The notes under the pieces were generated by a model that saw nothing but the letters and a program-made list of their open reading frames with translations, was not told the origin of the DNA and searched no databases. DNA of 64,000 bases from Pseudanabaena frigida (lineage in GTDB: Bacteria > Cyanobacteriota > Cyanobacteriia > Pseudanabaenales > Pseudanabaenaceae): assembly GCA_003242085.1 (NCBI GenBank), contig QBML01000003.1, positions 158,501 through 222,500 of the forward strand, written 5' to 3'. Of the stretch, positions 43,567 through 53,124 are shown piece after piece (position 1 is the first letter of the stretch; every line of letters starts with the position of its first letter). A program made the position numbers and the translations under genes.

Positions 43567-44691
43567 TCGGGAGGAAAGCCATTCGAGCAAATGGTTTAGC
43601 CAACTCCGCTTTTGTTGTATAGGTGGTTTCTTAATAGTAGAGGGAATTGATTTGCGATCGCTTTTGCTATTTTCGTCAGTAGTGGCAGAATCAGACTCAT
43701 TAAATTCTAAAAGATGCTTTAGGGCTAGAGCTTCTTGAGGATTAATATAAAGCGATCGCTTAAAGCTCGCCTTTGCCATTTGTGGTTGATTGATATTTTT
43801 GTAAACCACACCTAGCAGAGCCAGACATTTACTATTGTTGCTATCAACCCTTAAAATTTCTCGCAAATCTCGGAGTGCAGCTTTCCAATCGCTTTGTAAT
43901 ATGTATATTTCGCAGATTTTTATTCGAGCATTCATCATCTCGATCTCATCATCTTCACCTCTGGTCTGAATTATAGTTTCATCAGACTTAGCTTGCAGAT
44001 TACTAGAGTTCTGAATTATGGTTTCATCAGACTTAGCTTGCAGATGACTAAATTGTTGTTCGAATGAATACTGAAGGTTGTATTCGTAACTGGGCTTTGA
44101 GGGTGGAGGGAGAAAATTTTGTGTATAAGACTTAGTACTTTTAGGCGTCAACATTGGTGTAAGGATTGGTGGCATATTGACTGCCCCATGCCGATAACCT
44201 TCTTTATAGAGAATGTAAACAAGATTTAGTTCGCTGATCTGCGCCGTATAATCCAGAATTTGGTTGAGTGATTGATATTGTACTTTGGCGATCTCCGTAA
44301 CCAAGCGCTCGTAAAGTTCATCACTCGGAGTCATTATTAACTCGCATGCACTCTCCGAATGAATCTGGATATTGCGGGATCTTTGCATTAAGCGTTTGGC
44401 AAGCAGCTTAAATATTCCTTGATAGGCTTGGCGATTCTGCTCGTTCATCAGATCGTTATAGGCAGGGTTAACCAGTTTGGCAAGATATTGGGTGGCAATT
44501 GCTTTCTCATCTGCTGAAAACCCATATACATCAGGATGCAAGATACGGGCGATCCGCAAATATACATTGCGAATGTACGTAGGATTGCTCACAATCGGTA
44601 AGCCCAATGCAGCATAATAGTCATGGTTGTACTGACTAATACCGCGATCGAAGCGGATAAACTGAAGTTTTGGCTCCTTAGACTGATTCAT
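43558..44691 (-). CDS. J-domain protein with TPR-like C-terminal region
   Basis: A 377-residue protein. Residues about 22-95 form a J domain (YYAALGLP, then RIARILHPDVYG with the HPD that stimulates DnaK). The middle is low-complexity. Residues about 250-330 form two or three TPR-like helical pairs (AALRDLREILRVDSNNSKCLALLG, YKNINQPQMAKASFKRSLYINPQE). A 45-bp tandem duplication at 43965-44054 encodes the repeated LQAKSDETIIQ. It may link Hsp70 to a client or complex. The final codons lie inside the palindrome described at 43496. Confidence 0.85.
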   Translation of the reverse strand: MNQSKEPKLQFIRFDRGISQYNHDYYAALGLPIVSNPTYIRNVYLRIARILHPDVYGFSADEKAIATQYLAKLVNPAYNDLMNEQNRQAYQGIFKLLAKRLMQRSRNIQIHSESACELIMTPSDELYERLVTEIAKVQYQSLNQILDYTAQISELNLVYILYKEGYRHGAVNMPPILTPMLTPKSTKSYTQNFLPPPSKPSYEYNLQYSFEQQFSHLQAKSDETIIQNSSNLQAKSDETIIQTRGEDDEIEMMNARIKICEIYILQSDWKAALRDLREILRVDSNNSKCLALLGVVYKNINQPQMAKASFKRSLYINPQEALALKHLLEFNESDSATTDENSKSDRKSIPSTIKKPPIQQKRSWLNHLLEWLSSRRS

Positions 44692-44845
44692 GGTTAGCTT
44701 TGCCCATGACTAAATGATGCTAGAGATCTAACATATCAACTAAATGTACCAATAATAGCTAAAAAAGTAATATCAAAAAAAGCAGATTACTATTTGCCTT
44801 AACTTTGAAAATTACTAGATTGATTTCTTAATCGCTTATCATTCT

Positions 44846-45805
44846 CTACAATCTCTTTGACTTTTGAGAAGTTAATGGACAGCCAATGACAATCTCATCT
44901 GTTCTTGGATATTCACTTAACTTCCTTTGGAAAAGATTAAAATCAAAGCTTCGAGGATCGATGCGAGAACCAGAAAGATCGACAGCTTTGTGCGTAGTAA
45001 TTCGTTCTATGGGAACATTAGTTTTTGCAACTAACCATGCTAGAGATTGGTACTGAGCTTCTGTATACCCACTATGGGTATAGCCATCATTCATTCCATC
45101 CGCAGGAGTTTCCAAGGAAATATGATAGGCAAAGTTATTCACAGAACTGGGATATCGAGGATTTGTCTGTACTGCTTCTCTTCCTAATGGACTGATAAAC
45201 ACTGAATTGCCAGCACCAAAGGCGCGTTTGTCAGGGGGGACGAAATAAATAATGGTTCCATCAAGAGTAATTAATGTGTGATAGCTAGCTTGATTGTCCT
45301 CGTTAGTTTGGAACTCTTGGAAGAAGTTAATCACGCTATTAGCAGAGCCAACAGTTTCATGGAGAACGATGATTGGTGTTAGATCGGTAGGTTTACCTGA
45401 TAGATCGTTGAGATATCTTTCTCCGTAGTTAGAAGCTGCTGCTAAGGCAATAATTTCCTTAGGACTATAGGCGATCGCTTTTGGTGAAGAGTTTGGTTTA
45501 GGTGTAGCGGTGGTTAAGGGTTTCCGAAACCGATCTAAAGTAATTGGAAGGGAAGTAAGTGCTGCAGGTAATGATGGGTCGGGAGGATTGGCAGGTGGTT
45601 GGATGGCACAGCCTAATACGGGAGCAGATTGGTTGATCTCTGGCGCAAAATTGATAGTTTGGGCGATTTTTTGAGTGATTCTTGGTCGAACTTCTATCAA
45701 CTTAGCATCAGCAATTACAGTAGTTTTAGCTGGTTCTGCCAAGAGGATTAATATCGCTAATGTCAGAAAAAAGATGGCGATCGCTACTAATCGTTTCAAT
45801 TGCAT
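44846..45805 (-). CDS. N-acetylmuramoyl-L-alanine amidase (PGRP/Amidase_2 type)
   Basis: A 319-residue exported protein that should cleave the amide between MurNAc and the peptide stem. An N-terminal membrane or signal segment (about 5-25) is followed by a Pro-rich linker, then Amidase_2 from about 130: VLHETVGSANSVINFF (zinc His), ASYHTLITLDGTIIYFV, and ITTHKAVDLSGSRIDPRSFD with the second His and the Asp region. It stands alone between the J-domain gene and the DUF6464 gene, with 282 bp of AT-rich upstream DNA. Confidence 0.9.
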   Translation of the reverse strand: MQLKRLVAIAIFFLTLAILILLAEPAKTTVIADAKLIEVRPRITQKIAQTINFAPEINQSAPVLGCAIQPPANPPDPSLPAALTSLPITLDRFRKPLTTATPKPNSSPKAIAYSPKEIIALAAASNYGERYLNDLSGKPTDLTPIIVLHETVGSANSVINFFQEFQTNEDNQASYHTLITLDGTIIYFVPPDKRAFGAGNSVFISPLGREAVQTNPRYPSSVNNFAYHISLETPADGMNDGYTHSGYTEAQYQSLAWLVAKTNVPIERITTHKAVDLSGSRIDPRSFDFNLFQRKLSEYPRTDEIVIGCPLTSQKSKRL

Positions 45806-46087
45806 ACAGAGTTGAGGGCTTTGGATCTAAAGTGAGTCTATGAGAAATCGCAATTTAAATATGAGCAATCATAGATTTAGCTAAAATTGGCATCAAAAAT
45901 TGTAGTTAAAAAAATATTGCGAGTATAGAAGTATATATTTTCGCAAATCTCGCAGTTGTAACAATTATAGCCACTGCCATTATCGCGATACAAGTCTATA
46001 CTTATTAGAAATATGATGAAATAGATATATTACGAGCCAAAACTAGGCGATCGCAAATTTTTTTACTTAAACAGCTAAGCTAATCCT

Positions 46088-46438
46088 ATGGAAATATCAA
46101 CAGTGCCGACAGAGGTTCTTACCATGAATCCTGAAAGCACTTTGGGTAAAATATATCTAGATTGGACTCCCCAACCAGGAAATTACATTGATTTAGAAGG
46201 CAAAACCTATACCGTTTTAGAACGTCGCCATCGATATCAGTTTCGACAAGGAAAATATAACTTATTTAGAGTTTTAGTATATGTCCAGCCTGCACCAGAA
46301 AATTTGGATAGAAGTTTAGTTAATGGGCGTTGGATTATTGGTGACGGGAGTTGTCGATACAACGCTGGTTCTGAAATAATTCGTTGTGCTGTTAATCCTA
46401 ATGGTCCTTGTCAAGGGTGTCGCTTTTGGGAAGCATAA
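46088..46438 (+). CDS. DUF6464-family protein
   Basis: A 116-residue cyanobacterial protein of unknown function. The C-terminal half carries four Cys in DGSCRYNAGSEIIRCAVNPNG and GPCQGCRFWE, a pattern suited to a metal or Fe-S site or to disulfides. The N-terminal half includes LDWTPQPGNYIDLEGKTYTVLERRH. A second in-frame Met at codon 13 is an alternative start. Hairpins at 46442-46540 follow immediately. Confidence 0.82.
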   Translation: MEISTVPTEVLTMNPESTLGKIYLDWTPQPGNYIDLEGKTYTVLERRHRYQFRQGKYNLFRVLVYVQPAPENLDRSLVNGRWIIGDGSCRYNAGSEIIRCAVNPNGPCQGCRFWEA

Positions 46439-46441
46439 AAA

Positions 46442-46608
46442 AAGGAATCACTTTGTGATTCCTTTCCAGCACTTTGTGCTCAAACCCAAACAAAAAAATC
46501 TTAAAAATGTTGCAAAGCAACGCTTTTAAGATTTTTTGTGGTTCGTGTAATCGGTAATTGCTGTAAGAACCAAAAGTAGGAGAGGTGCTAAACGCCTCCC
46601 CTACTTTT
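46442..46608. terminator. Cluster of four hairpins between the DUF6464 and porin-like genes
   Basis: 46442-46466 (11-bp perfect arms, TTT loop), 46469-46481 (AGCAC-TTT-GTGCT), 46491-46540 (about 22-bp imperfect arms, AAA loop) and 46572-46608 (about 16-bp arms with two mismatches). The last touches the stop codon of the porin-like gene. The genes converge, so these are probably bidirectional terminators. Confidence 0.72.
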
Positions 46609-47108
46609 TAGAATTGAACGCCTACGCCTCCTTGTAGGGACGTACCTGCTGAGCCATTGCTTTGACCGTTAAATGGAATCACGGCATTGCTATAGAGCAA
46701 TATGTTCTTGTTGACGCTAACTTCTACTCCAGGTTGTAAAGCGAAGGCAGTTTGATCGCCTGTCATGCTACTGTTGCCACCAACTTTAAAAGAAGCACCA
46801 GCGCCAAGATAAACGTTGGTACGATCGCCTAATGGTAAATCATAGGAGACGGTAGGAACAATTGAAGTTCCACCATTACCAAATAGAACTGAACTTCTGA
46901 CGGAAACTGGTACATCATCGAATTTGTAACGTCCAGCTATGTTTGCACCAACTGTGGAAGGATTTGTAGCAAAACTTTGTAGAGAAACACCTGCACCAAT
47001 ATAGCTTCCAGGGAGTTTGACTTCTTCGGCTGAGGCGATTGCGCTAAAAGAGGTAAGAACAGAAGTAGCGATCGCGATACCTAAAGAGATTTTTGTAAGA
47101 GATTTCAT
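46608..47108 (-). CDS. Small outer-membrane beta-barrel / porin-like protein
   Basis: The start at 47108 gives a 166-residue protein with a clean signal peptide (MKSLTKISLGIAIATS...AIASA-EE, cleavage near residue 26). Upstream in-frame Met codons at 47135 and 47189 would put a basic segment before it. The mature part has alternating strands rich in Gly, Ser and aromatic residues (GSYIGAGVSLQSF, DVPVSVRSSVLFGNGG, TNVYLGAGASFKVGG) and ends with GVGVQF, whose terminal Phe is typical of outer-membrane barrels. Function is unknown. Confidence 0.75.
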   Translation of the reverse strand: MKSLTKISLGIAIATSVLTSFSAIASAEEVKLPGSYIGAGVSLQSFATNPSTVGANIAGRYKFDDVPVSVRSSVLFGNGGTSIVPTVSYDLPLGDRTNVYLGAGASFKVGGNSSMTGDQTAFALQPGVEVSVNKNILLYSNAVIPFNGQSNGSAGTSLQGGVGVQF

Positions 47109-47185
47109 GAGCTTGTGTGATTTCCTGCTAAACATGACTCTTTTGACTGGAGAGAATAGGCATTGTTCCCATTGTTTCTTAAGCT

Positions 47186-47365
47186 TCAAAAGCGCAGAAA
47201 TCCAACCAGTGACTGGGTTTCTGCGCTTTTGAGGGATTTCTATCTTTAGAGAATCATGCTAACGGGTGACCTTCGCAAAAGAAACTTTGCACTGCGAAGT
47301 TTCTTTTGCGCCTTGCGCTCACACCCAAAGAAGAGAGGCAGCGCTTCGCGCCGCCTCTCTTCTTT
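47186..47365. repeat. Three consecutive hairpins upstream of the porin-like gene
   Basis: 47186-47232 (15-bp perfect arms, 17-nt loop with an inner CCAGT-G-ACTGG), 47274-47310 (14-bp perfect arms, 9-nt loop) and 47327-47365 (18-bp arms, one mismatch, TTC loop). The last ends at the stop codon of the oxidoreductase gene and is its terminator. The first two lie 78-202 bp before the porin-like start and could form a structured leader. Confidence 0.7.
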
Positions 47366-48420
47366 TAGTAAATTCCTGCTGTGGCAACTTCGCGCAGTTG
47401 CAAATCACAACTGCGCCAAACTTGACCATCGATCGCTGTTTGTTCGATCAAACTAGCAAGACGTAAAGTCTTCAGAGCTTGATCGCCTCCGACTGAAGGC
47501 TGAGCCTTGTCACGGACACAGGCTACGAAATGTTCTAGCTCAGCGTGAAGTGGCTCAATATTGCTGGTGTAGACTTTTTCGATAAAACCATCTTGACGAT
47601 ATAAGACCTGACCATAATCAGTTGTCCAGTTAGCAGTAGTTTGCCGATGAATTAAAATTTCATTATTGAGAAAATCGGACTCAGTAAGAGAGTTTTTGCA
47701 ATGAGCGGTAATTTTCCGTTTCTTGCGATGGGTAACTTTGCTAGCAGTAAGTGTAGCAATCACTCCACTTTCAAACCCGATTGTGGCGGTTACATAGTCG
47801 AGATAGCTGGATTCTGGGGAAACTCGATTACCATGCGCCGAGACACGCACGATCGTAGAAGGAACTAGCTCAAGCACTAGATCGATGTCATGGATCATTA
47901 GATCGAAAACTACCGAGACATCATTAGCTCTTTGGGAATAGGGGCTCATGCGATCGGCTTCGATCGCTAAGATCGTCTCATGCTTTAAAACTTTACTTAG
48001 CTCTTGGAAAGCAGGATTGAAGCGCTCAATATGACCAACTTGAAGAATTCGATTTTGTTCGGCGGCGGTTTTGACTAGCGATTCTGCCTCTTCAATTGTG
48101 GCAGCGATTGGCTTTTCAATTAGGACATTAACCCCCGCTTTGAGGCAAGTTGTGCCCACATCGTAATGTAATCGAGTTGGCACAGCGATACAAACTGCAT
48201 CGACCAGAGGTAAAAGGTCGTGATAATCTTCAAAATAAAGCACACGGTGCTTGCTAGCAGTATCGCGCCCTCGCTCGACACTCACATCAGCAACGCCAAT
48301 TAGTTCTGCATCCTTGAGCAAGCTGAGAACCCTTGCATGATGCTGCCCCATATTACCGATACCAATAACACCAACCCGAATGGGATCGTGGAAATTACGA
48401 TTGGGGCTCATATTCCTCAC
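47365..48420 (-). CDS. Gfo/Idh/MocA-family oxidoreductase
   Basis: A 351-residue NAD(P)-dependent oxidoreductase. The N-terminal Rossmann domain begins RVGVIGIGNMGQHHARVLSLL, includes AVCIAVPTRLHY and EKPIAATIEEA, and the C-terminal domain has the usual HDIDLVLEL catalytic segment. Typical substrates are sugars, sugar acids or biliverdin-like compounds; the precise substrate is not evident. It is 122 bp downstream of ppc on the same strand, with a hairpin between, so it is probably independently expressed. Confidence 0.9.
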   Translation of the reverse strand: MRNMSPNRNFHDPIRVGVIGIGNMGQHHARVLSLLKDAELIGVADVSVERGRDTASKHRVLYFEDYHDLLPLVDAVCIAVPTRLHYDVGTTCLKAGVNVLIEKPIAATIEEAESLVKTAAEQNRILQVGHIERFNPAFQELSKVLKHETILAIEADRMSPYSQRANDVSVVFDLMIHDIDLVLELVPSTIVRVSAHGNRVSPESSYLDYVTATIGFESGVIATLTASKVTHRKKRKITAHCKNSLTESDFLNNEILIHRQTTANWTTDYGQVLYRQDGFIEKVYTSNIEPLHAELEHFVACVRDKAQPSVGGDQALKTLRLASLIEQTAIDGQVWRSCDLQLREVATAGIY

Positions 48421-48507
48421 AGCTTAGTAAACACGCTCAGTTTGTCCAAAATCCTAACATGGATGCATAGCGCTTTACGCTCTAACCAGAAAGCAGCCAT
48501 TTCTATG

Positions 48508-48542
48508 AAATAGAGGTGAGCGCTTCGCGTTCACCTCTATTT
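48508..48542. terminator. Palindromic terminator at the end of ppc
   Basis: 16-bp arms with one G-T wobble (48508-48523 and 48527-48542) around a TTC loop, directly touching the ppc stop at 48543. Confidence 0.82.
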
Positions 48543-51470
48543 TTAGCCTGTATTTCTCATGCCCGCAGCAATGCCGTTAATCGTTAGCAACGCCCCTCGT
48601 AAAAGTTCGTTTTTAGAATAGCGCGATCGCAGATCGACAGTATCAGGGCGGTGTTGACGGAGACGCTTCAGCAAAGAGGCTTGGATGAAACCAAGTGGAA
48701 CAATCGACCCATTTCGCAACTGTACCGATCTCTGAAGATCGCGATCGCTGTCCAATATTTGTTTTTGTCCTGTAATCGATTGGATTACTTTGCGAGTGCG
48801 TTGATACTCGTCATATATTTCGGAAAACACCTCTACAAAGGCTTCTTCATAGCCTTCTTTGGTTAGTTCGCGCATATAGTGATGGGCGATTTGTAAATCA
48901 GTTTTCGCTAAAGTCATCTCGACACGAGAAATTGCGGTCTTAAAGAATGGCCATTTGCTATAGAAATATTGCAATAGTGACAGATGACCTTCAGGGTTTT
49001 GCTGGAGAAATTCCTCAAGCGCCGCGCCGATGCCATACCAAGATGGCAGTAAAAATCGGCTCTGTGTCCAACTAAATACCCAAGGAATTGCTCTTAAACT
49101 GCTAAGGTCTCGTTTGCCCGCCCGTCGAGCGGGACGTGAGCTAATTTGTAACTGGCTAATTTCTTCGATCGGAGTAACTTGGTGAAAAAATTCCACCAGA
49201 TTTGGCTGCTCATAAATTAACTGTCGATAAACTTGGCGCGATCGCACGGAAATTTCTTCCATTGTGTCTAGCCAGCAGTCGAGGGTATCCGTACTACTTG
49301 GTAGTAAAGCCGCTTGAATTACCGCCGTAGCGATCGTCTCCAGATTGTAGAGCGCAATTTCAGGTAAAGAATATTTGGAAGCAAGTACTTCACCTTGCTC
49401 GGTGATTTTGATCCGTCCTTCAATACTGCGTCCTGGTTGTGCCAAGATTGCCTCATAGGTGGGGCCGCCGCCACGTCCAACCGAGCCACCGCGCCCGTGG
49501 AACATGCGAAGATCCACTTGATATTTTTGGCAAACATCTTGTAGCGCCCGCTGTGCTTTATAAATTTCCCAGTTACTGCTTAAAAAGCCCGAATCTTTAT
49601 TGCTGTCTGAATAGCCGAGCATGACTTCTTGGAGATGATCGTGACTTTCGAGATAAGACCGATAAAGTGGCAACTCAAATAGTTCGCTCATGATCGGTGG
49701 GGCACTGCGTAAGTCCTCGACGGTTTCAAATAAAGGCGCGATGCTGAGCGAACCTCTTCCCGTAGCGGGATCGTATAGCCCTGCCTCTTTTGCGAGTAGT
49801 AGTACCTCCAAAATGTCGCTGACACTACGGTTCATACTAATTACGTAGTTGTTGCAAATTTCCGTTGAAAACTCTTGCTGCACTTTGGCAACCATGCGAA
49901 ATGTTTCCACAATTTCGTTTGTTTTGGCACTAAAGTTTAGCTTTGCAGGAATCATCGGTCGGCGTGTTTTCAACTCTTGGGTCAACCATGCCACCTTTTC
50001 TGATTCAGTAAGGTCATCGTAGGGCTTGTCCAAAAGTTGCAGGGATTCGGCAATTTCGGCGATCGTATTGCTGTGCTGCGTGCTTTCTTGTCGAATATCA
50101 AGGTGGGCTAAATGAAAACCATAGACATCAACCTGACGGATCAGGTTTTCGAGAGGCTTTGGATTGAGTTTCGTTTCGATTAAACTTGCTTGAATTAACT
50201 TTAATTCTGCTAAAAATTCAGAAATATGTGTATAGATTTGGTGTTCTTGCCCTTTGATCGATAGTTCCATTTCGGAGGCTTGCCAACCGCTATGCCGCAG
50301 TTGTTGATTGCGATCGCGGGTACGTTCGAGTCGCTTTTTGACATAGGCTAACTTGAGACGATAAGGCTCTTGGCGAAATTTGATCGAATATTTTTCGTAG
50401 ACTTCTGGTAAGTGGATTTGATCGTCGCCAAGGGAGTCCAGCAAAGCCTGAGAAACATCACTAAGACTTTGTGAAAGTGATAATAACCGACTGAGATGCT
50501 CGACGGACTTAATGTACTTATTGAGGACGAGATTGCGTTGATAGCAGGCAGTTTGCCATGTTACCTCTGGGGTGACGTAGGGATTGCCATCGCGATCGCT
50601 ACCTACCCATGAGCCAAATTTACAGAAGTCGTAGCGAGGTAGTTGCAGCTTCGGTAGCGTAATTGCAATTGCAGAGGCAATGCGATCGTAAAGTACAGGA
50701 ATAGCATCGAATAGGACTTCTTCAAAATAGTGCAGCGTATAGTCTGCTTCGTCTAACACTGTTGGCTTGATTTGGTTTAGCTCGTCTGTTCGCCACCAGA
50801 GACGGATTTCTTCGGCAATTTGCTCCTGTAGTGATGCAGCTTCCCAATTTAAGGCAAGAGACTGAGGGGCGATTTCATCACCTTTGAATCCGATTAGCCG
50901 ATCTAGCTCCTTCAGCATTTTGGCGATCGTGCGTTGCTTTTCGCGAATGGTGTGGCGGACTATTTCAGTAGGGTGCGCGGTAAATACGAGGCGGATGTCT
51001 AAGTTGTTGAGGACTTTTTGGATTTGGCGTGGCGGTACATTTAGCTTTTTGAGTTCGGGGAAAAGCCAGCGAAATGTGCCAACAGGATATTCGGCTTCGC
51101 TGTTGATTGGGCTAATTCGATGAATACTAGTTTGCTCTTGTTCGTGGTCTTGTTCGACAATATTAATTAGTTGGAAAAATAACGCAAAAGCGCGTGCTGC
51201 TGTAGTTGCTTGGTGTAAATCAAGGCTTTCAACCACTTTTAAAACTTCTTGAGCGGGATATTCGGGCGCTTGTCCTTCTGGCGAGCACATGGCCCGCAGT
51301 TGACGCAATAAATCCACTAATTCTTGACCGCTTTCTCTTAATAGGACTGATTCCCACAAATCCTCGACGAGCTTGAGACGATATCGTAGACGAGAATTGG
51401 CGGCACGCAGATCGCTTTCTAAATTGACTATCTGAACTAATGACGCTGACAGTGCTGCTGGGGAACTCAT
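48543..51470 (-). CDS. ppc: Phosphoenolpyruvate carboxylase
   Basis: Forms oxaloacetate from PEP and bicarbonate, the main anaplerotic reaction feeding the TCA branch and amino-acid synthesis in cyanobacteria. The 975-residue protein has the catalytic [13 protein letters not shown] (His), [35 protein letters not shown], the [19 protein letters not shown] loop and the conserved C-terminal MRNTG. The length is typical of cyanobacteria. A 413-bp divergent interval separates it from the monooxygenase gene. The end is marked by a palindrome. Confidence 0.98.
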   Translation of the reverse strand: MSSPAALSASLVQIVNLESDLRAANSRLRYRLKLVEDLWESVLLRESGQELVDLLRQLRAMCSPEGQAPEYPAQEVLKVVESLDLHQATTAARAFALFFQLINIVEQDHEQEQTSIHRISPINSEAEYPVGTFRWLFPELKKLNVPPRQIQKVLNNLDIRLVFTAHPTEIVRHTIREKQRTIAKMLKELDRLIGFKGDEIAPQSLALNWEAASLQEQIAEEIRLWWRTDELNQIKPTVLDEADYTLHYFEEVLFDAIPVLYDRIASAIAITLPKLQLPRYDFCKFGSWVGSDRDGNPYVTPEVTWQTACYQRNLVLNKYIKSVEHLSRLLSLSQSLSDVSQALLDSLGDDQIHLPEVYEKYSIKFRQEPYRLKLAYVKKRLERTRDRNQQLRHSGWQASEMELSIKGQEHQIYTHISEFLAELKLIQASLIETKLNPKPLENLIRQVDVYGFHLAHLDIRQESTQHSNTIAEIAESLQLLDKPYDDLTESEKVAWLTQELKTRRPMIPAKLNFSAKTNEIVETFRMVAKVQQEFSTEICNNYVISMNRSVSDILEVLLLAKEAGLYDPATGRGSLSIAPLFETVEDLRSAPPIMSELFELPLYRSYLESHDHLQEVMLGYSDSNKDSGFLSSNWEIYKAQRALQDVCQKYQVDLRMFHGRGGSVGRGGGPTYEAILAQPGRSIEGRIKITEQGEVLASKYSLPEIALYNLETIATAVIQAALLPSSTDTLDCWLDTMEEISVRSRQVYRQLIYEQPNLVEFFHQVTPIEEISQLQISSRPARRAGKRDLSSLRAIPWVFSWTQSRFLLPSWYGIGAALEEFLQQNPEGHLSLLQYFYSKWPFFKTAISRVEMTLAKTDLQIAHHYMRELTKEGYEEAFVEVFSEIYDEYQRTRKVIQSITGQKQILDSDRDLQRSVQLRNGSIVPLGFIQASLLKRLRQHRPDTVDLRSRYSKNELLRGALLTINGIAAGMRNTG

Positions 51471-51882
51471 CCAACTTTCTCCAAAATTTTCTTTCTAGTC
51501 CAAGATTTTCCCACTTTGAGATGCAATCTTCTGTTGCTCAAATTGCTTTTAACAACTGTTTCAGTGACAGAGCTTGAAATCTCGCCGTAGGAGGCAAGCG
51601 TAAAATCTCTATTGTTTTCTATACCATACCAGCCTACCCGTTTGTTAGTTGTAGCCTTTTTTGCTGGTAATTAACGTTAGTTCTGCTTATCTACTTGGGT
51701 TTAAGTCAAGCAAGATCATCGGCTTAGCTCTTGCCATTTTAGCTATGACAGAGGGGATGCAGATCAATTCCTTTCCCGTAGATTTAGTTAAAAACATTAT
51801 GTGGTTCTGCAATATTTCTTTACAAAATGTCGATAATAGAATCTATAACGATCGCAAATAATTTAAAAAACTAATTTAACTC
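51471..51882. promoter_or_regulatory. Divergent intergenic region between ppc and the UbiH-type gene
   Basis: About 410 bp with no convincing gene. A 66-codon open frame at 51661 starts with TTG and ends in low-complexity residues; I do not call it. The region must carry promoters for ppc and for the monooxygenase gene. I see no strong palindrome. Confidence 0.4.
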
Positions 51883-53103
51883 ATGTTTGATGTGCTAATT
51901 GTCGGTGCGGGTATGGTGGGTGCTAGCTTAGCTTGTGCGTTAGGCGACAAGAACTGTACATCAGACCGTAATCTTAAGGTTGGAATTATTGAAGTCAATG
52001 GTAATTTCTTGCGCGGAGAATTTACGGCTGATGGTCGTGCTAGTGCGATCGCCTATGGATCGAGTCAAATTTGGCAAAATATCGGCGTGTGGGGAGGAAT
52101 GCAACGCCGAGGCGTTACGCCTATGTATACAATTCAAGTGTCAGAGGGGGACTTACCTTATCAAGTGCAACTGCGCTGTGAAGATATGGGGCAAGCTGCC
52201 CTAGGTTATATTGTCGAGAACTCGGTGACTTTGGCTTCATTGTGGGAATTTGCACGAGAATGCCAAAATTTGGAATTGATTTGTCCTGCCAAAATTTTAG
52301 ATATTGAATATGTTCGAGATCGCGATGTGATGCGCGTCAAAATAAGCTCGGAAATTGGTGAGCAATATCTAGAAACGAAATTATTAGTGGGAGCCGATGG
52401 TGGGCGATCGCTAGTGCGGCAATTGGCCAATATTGCGATCGATCAACACCTATACGAACAAACCTGTATTGTCACCACGATTCAATCTGAAAAGCCACAT
52501 CAAAATTTTGCTTACGAGCGGTTTCAGGCTAGTGGTCCCTTTGCGATTTTGCCATTGGGTAGCGATCGTGCCTGTATCGTCTGGACTGCCACTACTGATG
52601 AAACTCCTCATTTACTAGCCCTTGAAGAATCGACATTTTTGCAAGAACTAGCTAAACGCTTTGGTCAGCCTTTGATGGAAAGGCTCGGTAACATTAAAGT
52701 AATTTCGCGTGAGCGAGCTAGTTATGTTCCCCGTTGGATGCATAGCCAAACCTATATTCAGTCACGTCTTGCTCTGATTGGTGATGCTGCCCATACCACT
52801 CATCCGATCGCAGGGCAGGGCATGAATCTCGGTATTCGCGATGTCAATGCTTTAGCTAATGTGTTGAAAGCTGCCCATCAAAATCATGAAGATCTTGGTG
52901 CAATCGCCGTTTTAAAGCGCTATGAAGCTAAACGTAAATGGGATAACCTAGGTGTAATTTGGCTTACCGATATTTCTAATCGCCTTTTTTCTAACCATAA
53001 TTGGTTTTTCAAAGTCTTACGTCGCTTTGGTTTGCTATTGTTGCAGATCTCCCCACTTAAGAGAGTTTTAATGTATTTCATGATGGGTTTACATCAGGTG
53101 TAA
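51883..53103 (+). CDS. FAD-dependent monooxygenase, UbiH/VisC/COQ6 type
   Basis: A 406-residue flavoprotein. The N-terminal dinucleotide site GAGMVGASLACALGD, the middle VGADGGRSLVRQ (GD-type motif) and the C-terminal FAD signature GDAAHTTHPIAGQGMNLGIRDVNAL are all present. In proteobacteria such enzymes hydroxylate ubiquinone precursors; cyanobacteria make plastoquinone and the substrate is not known. The KptA pseudogene begins 21 bp after its stop, so the two may share a transcript. Confidence 0.9.
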   Translation: MFDVLIVGAGMVGASLACALGDKNCTSDRNLKVGIIEVNGNFLRGEFTADGRASAIAYGSSQIWQNIGVWGGMQRRGVTPMYTIQVSEGDLPYQVQLRCEDMGQAALGYIVENSVTLASLWEFARECQNLELICPAKILDIEYVRDRDVMRVKISSEIGEQYLETKLLVGADGGRSLVRQLANIAIDQHLYEQTCIVTTIQSEKPHQNFAYERFQASGPFAILPLGSDRACIVWTATTDETPHLLALEESTFLQELAKRFGQPLMERLGNIKVISRERASYVPRWMHSQTYIQSRLALIGDAAHTTHPIAGQGMNLGIRDVNALANVLKAAHQNHEDLGAIAVLKRYEAKRKWDNLGVIWLTDISNRLFSNHNWFFKVLRRFGLLLLQISPLKRVLMYFMMGLHQV

Positions 53104-53124
53104 ATTACATCGGTTGAAAAAATT

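Noticed and set aside
47256..47466. Overlapping small open frames on + across the hairpins
   Set aside because: They are the complement of the oxidoreductase gene end and the palindrome, which create open frames by symmetry.
51661..51861. 66-codon open frame between ppc and the UbiH-type gene
   Set aside because: TTG start, no ribosome site, no domain, low-complexity end; not supported.
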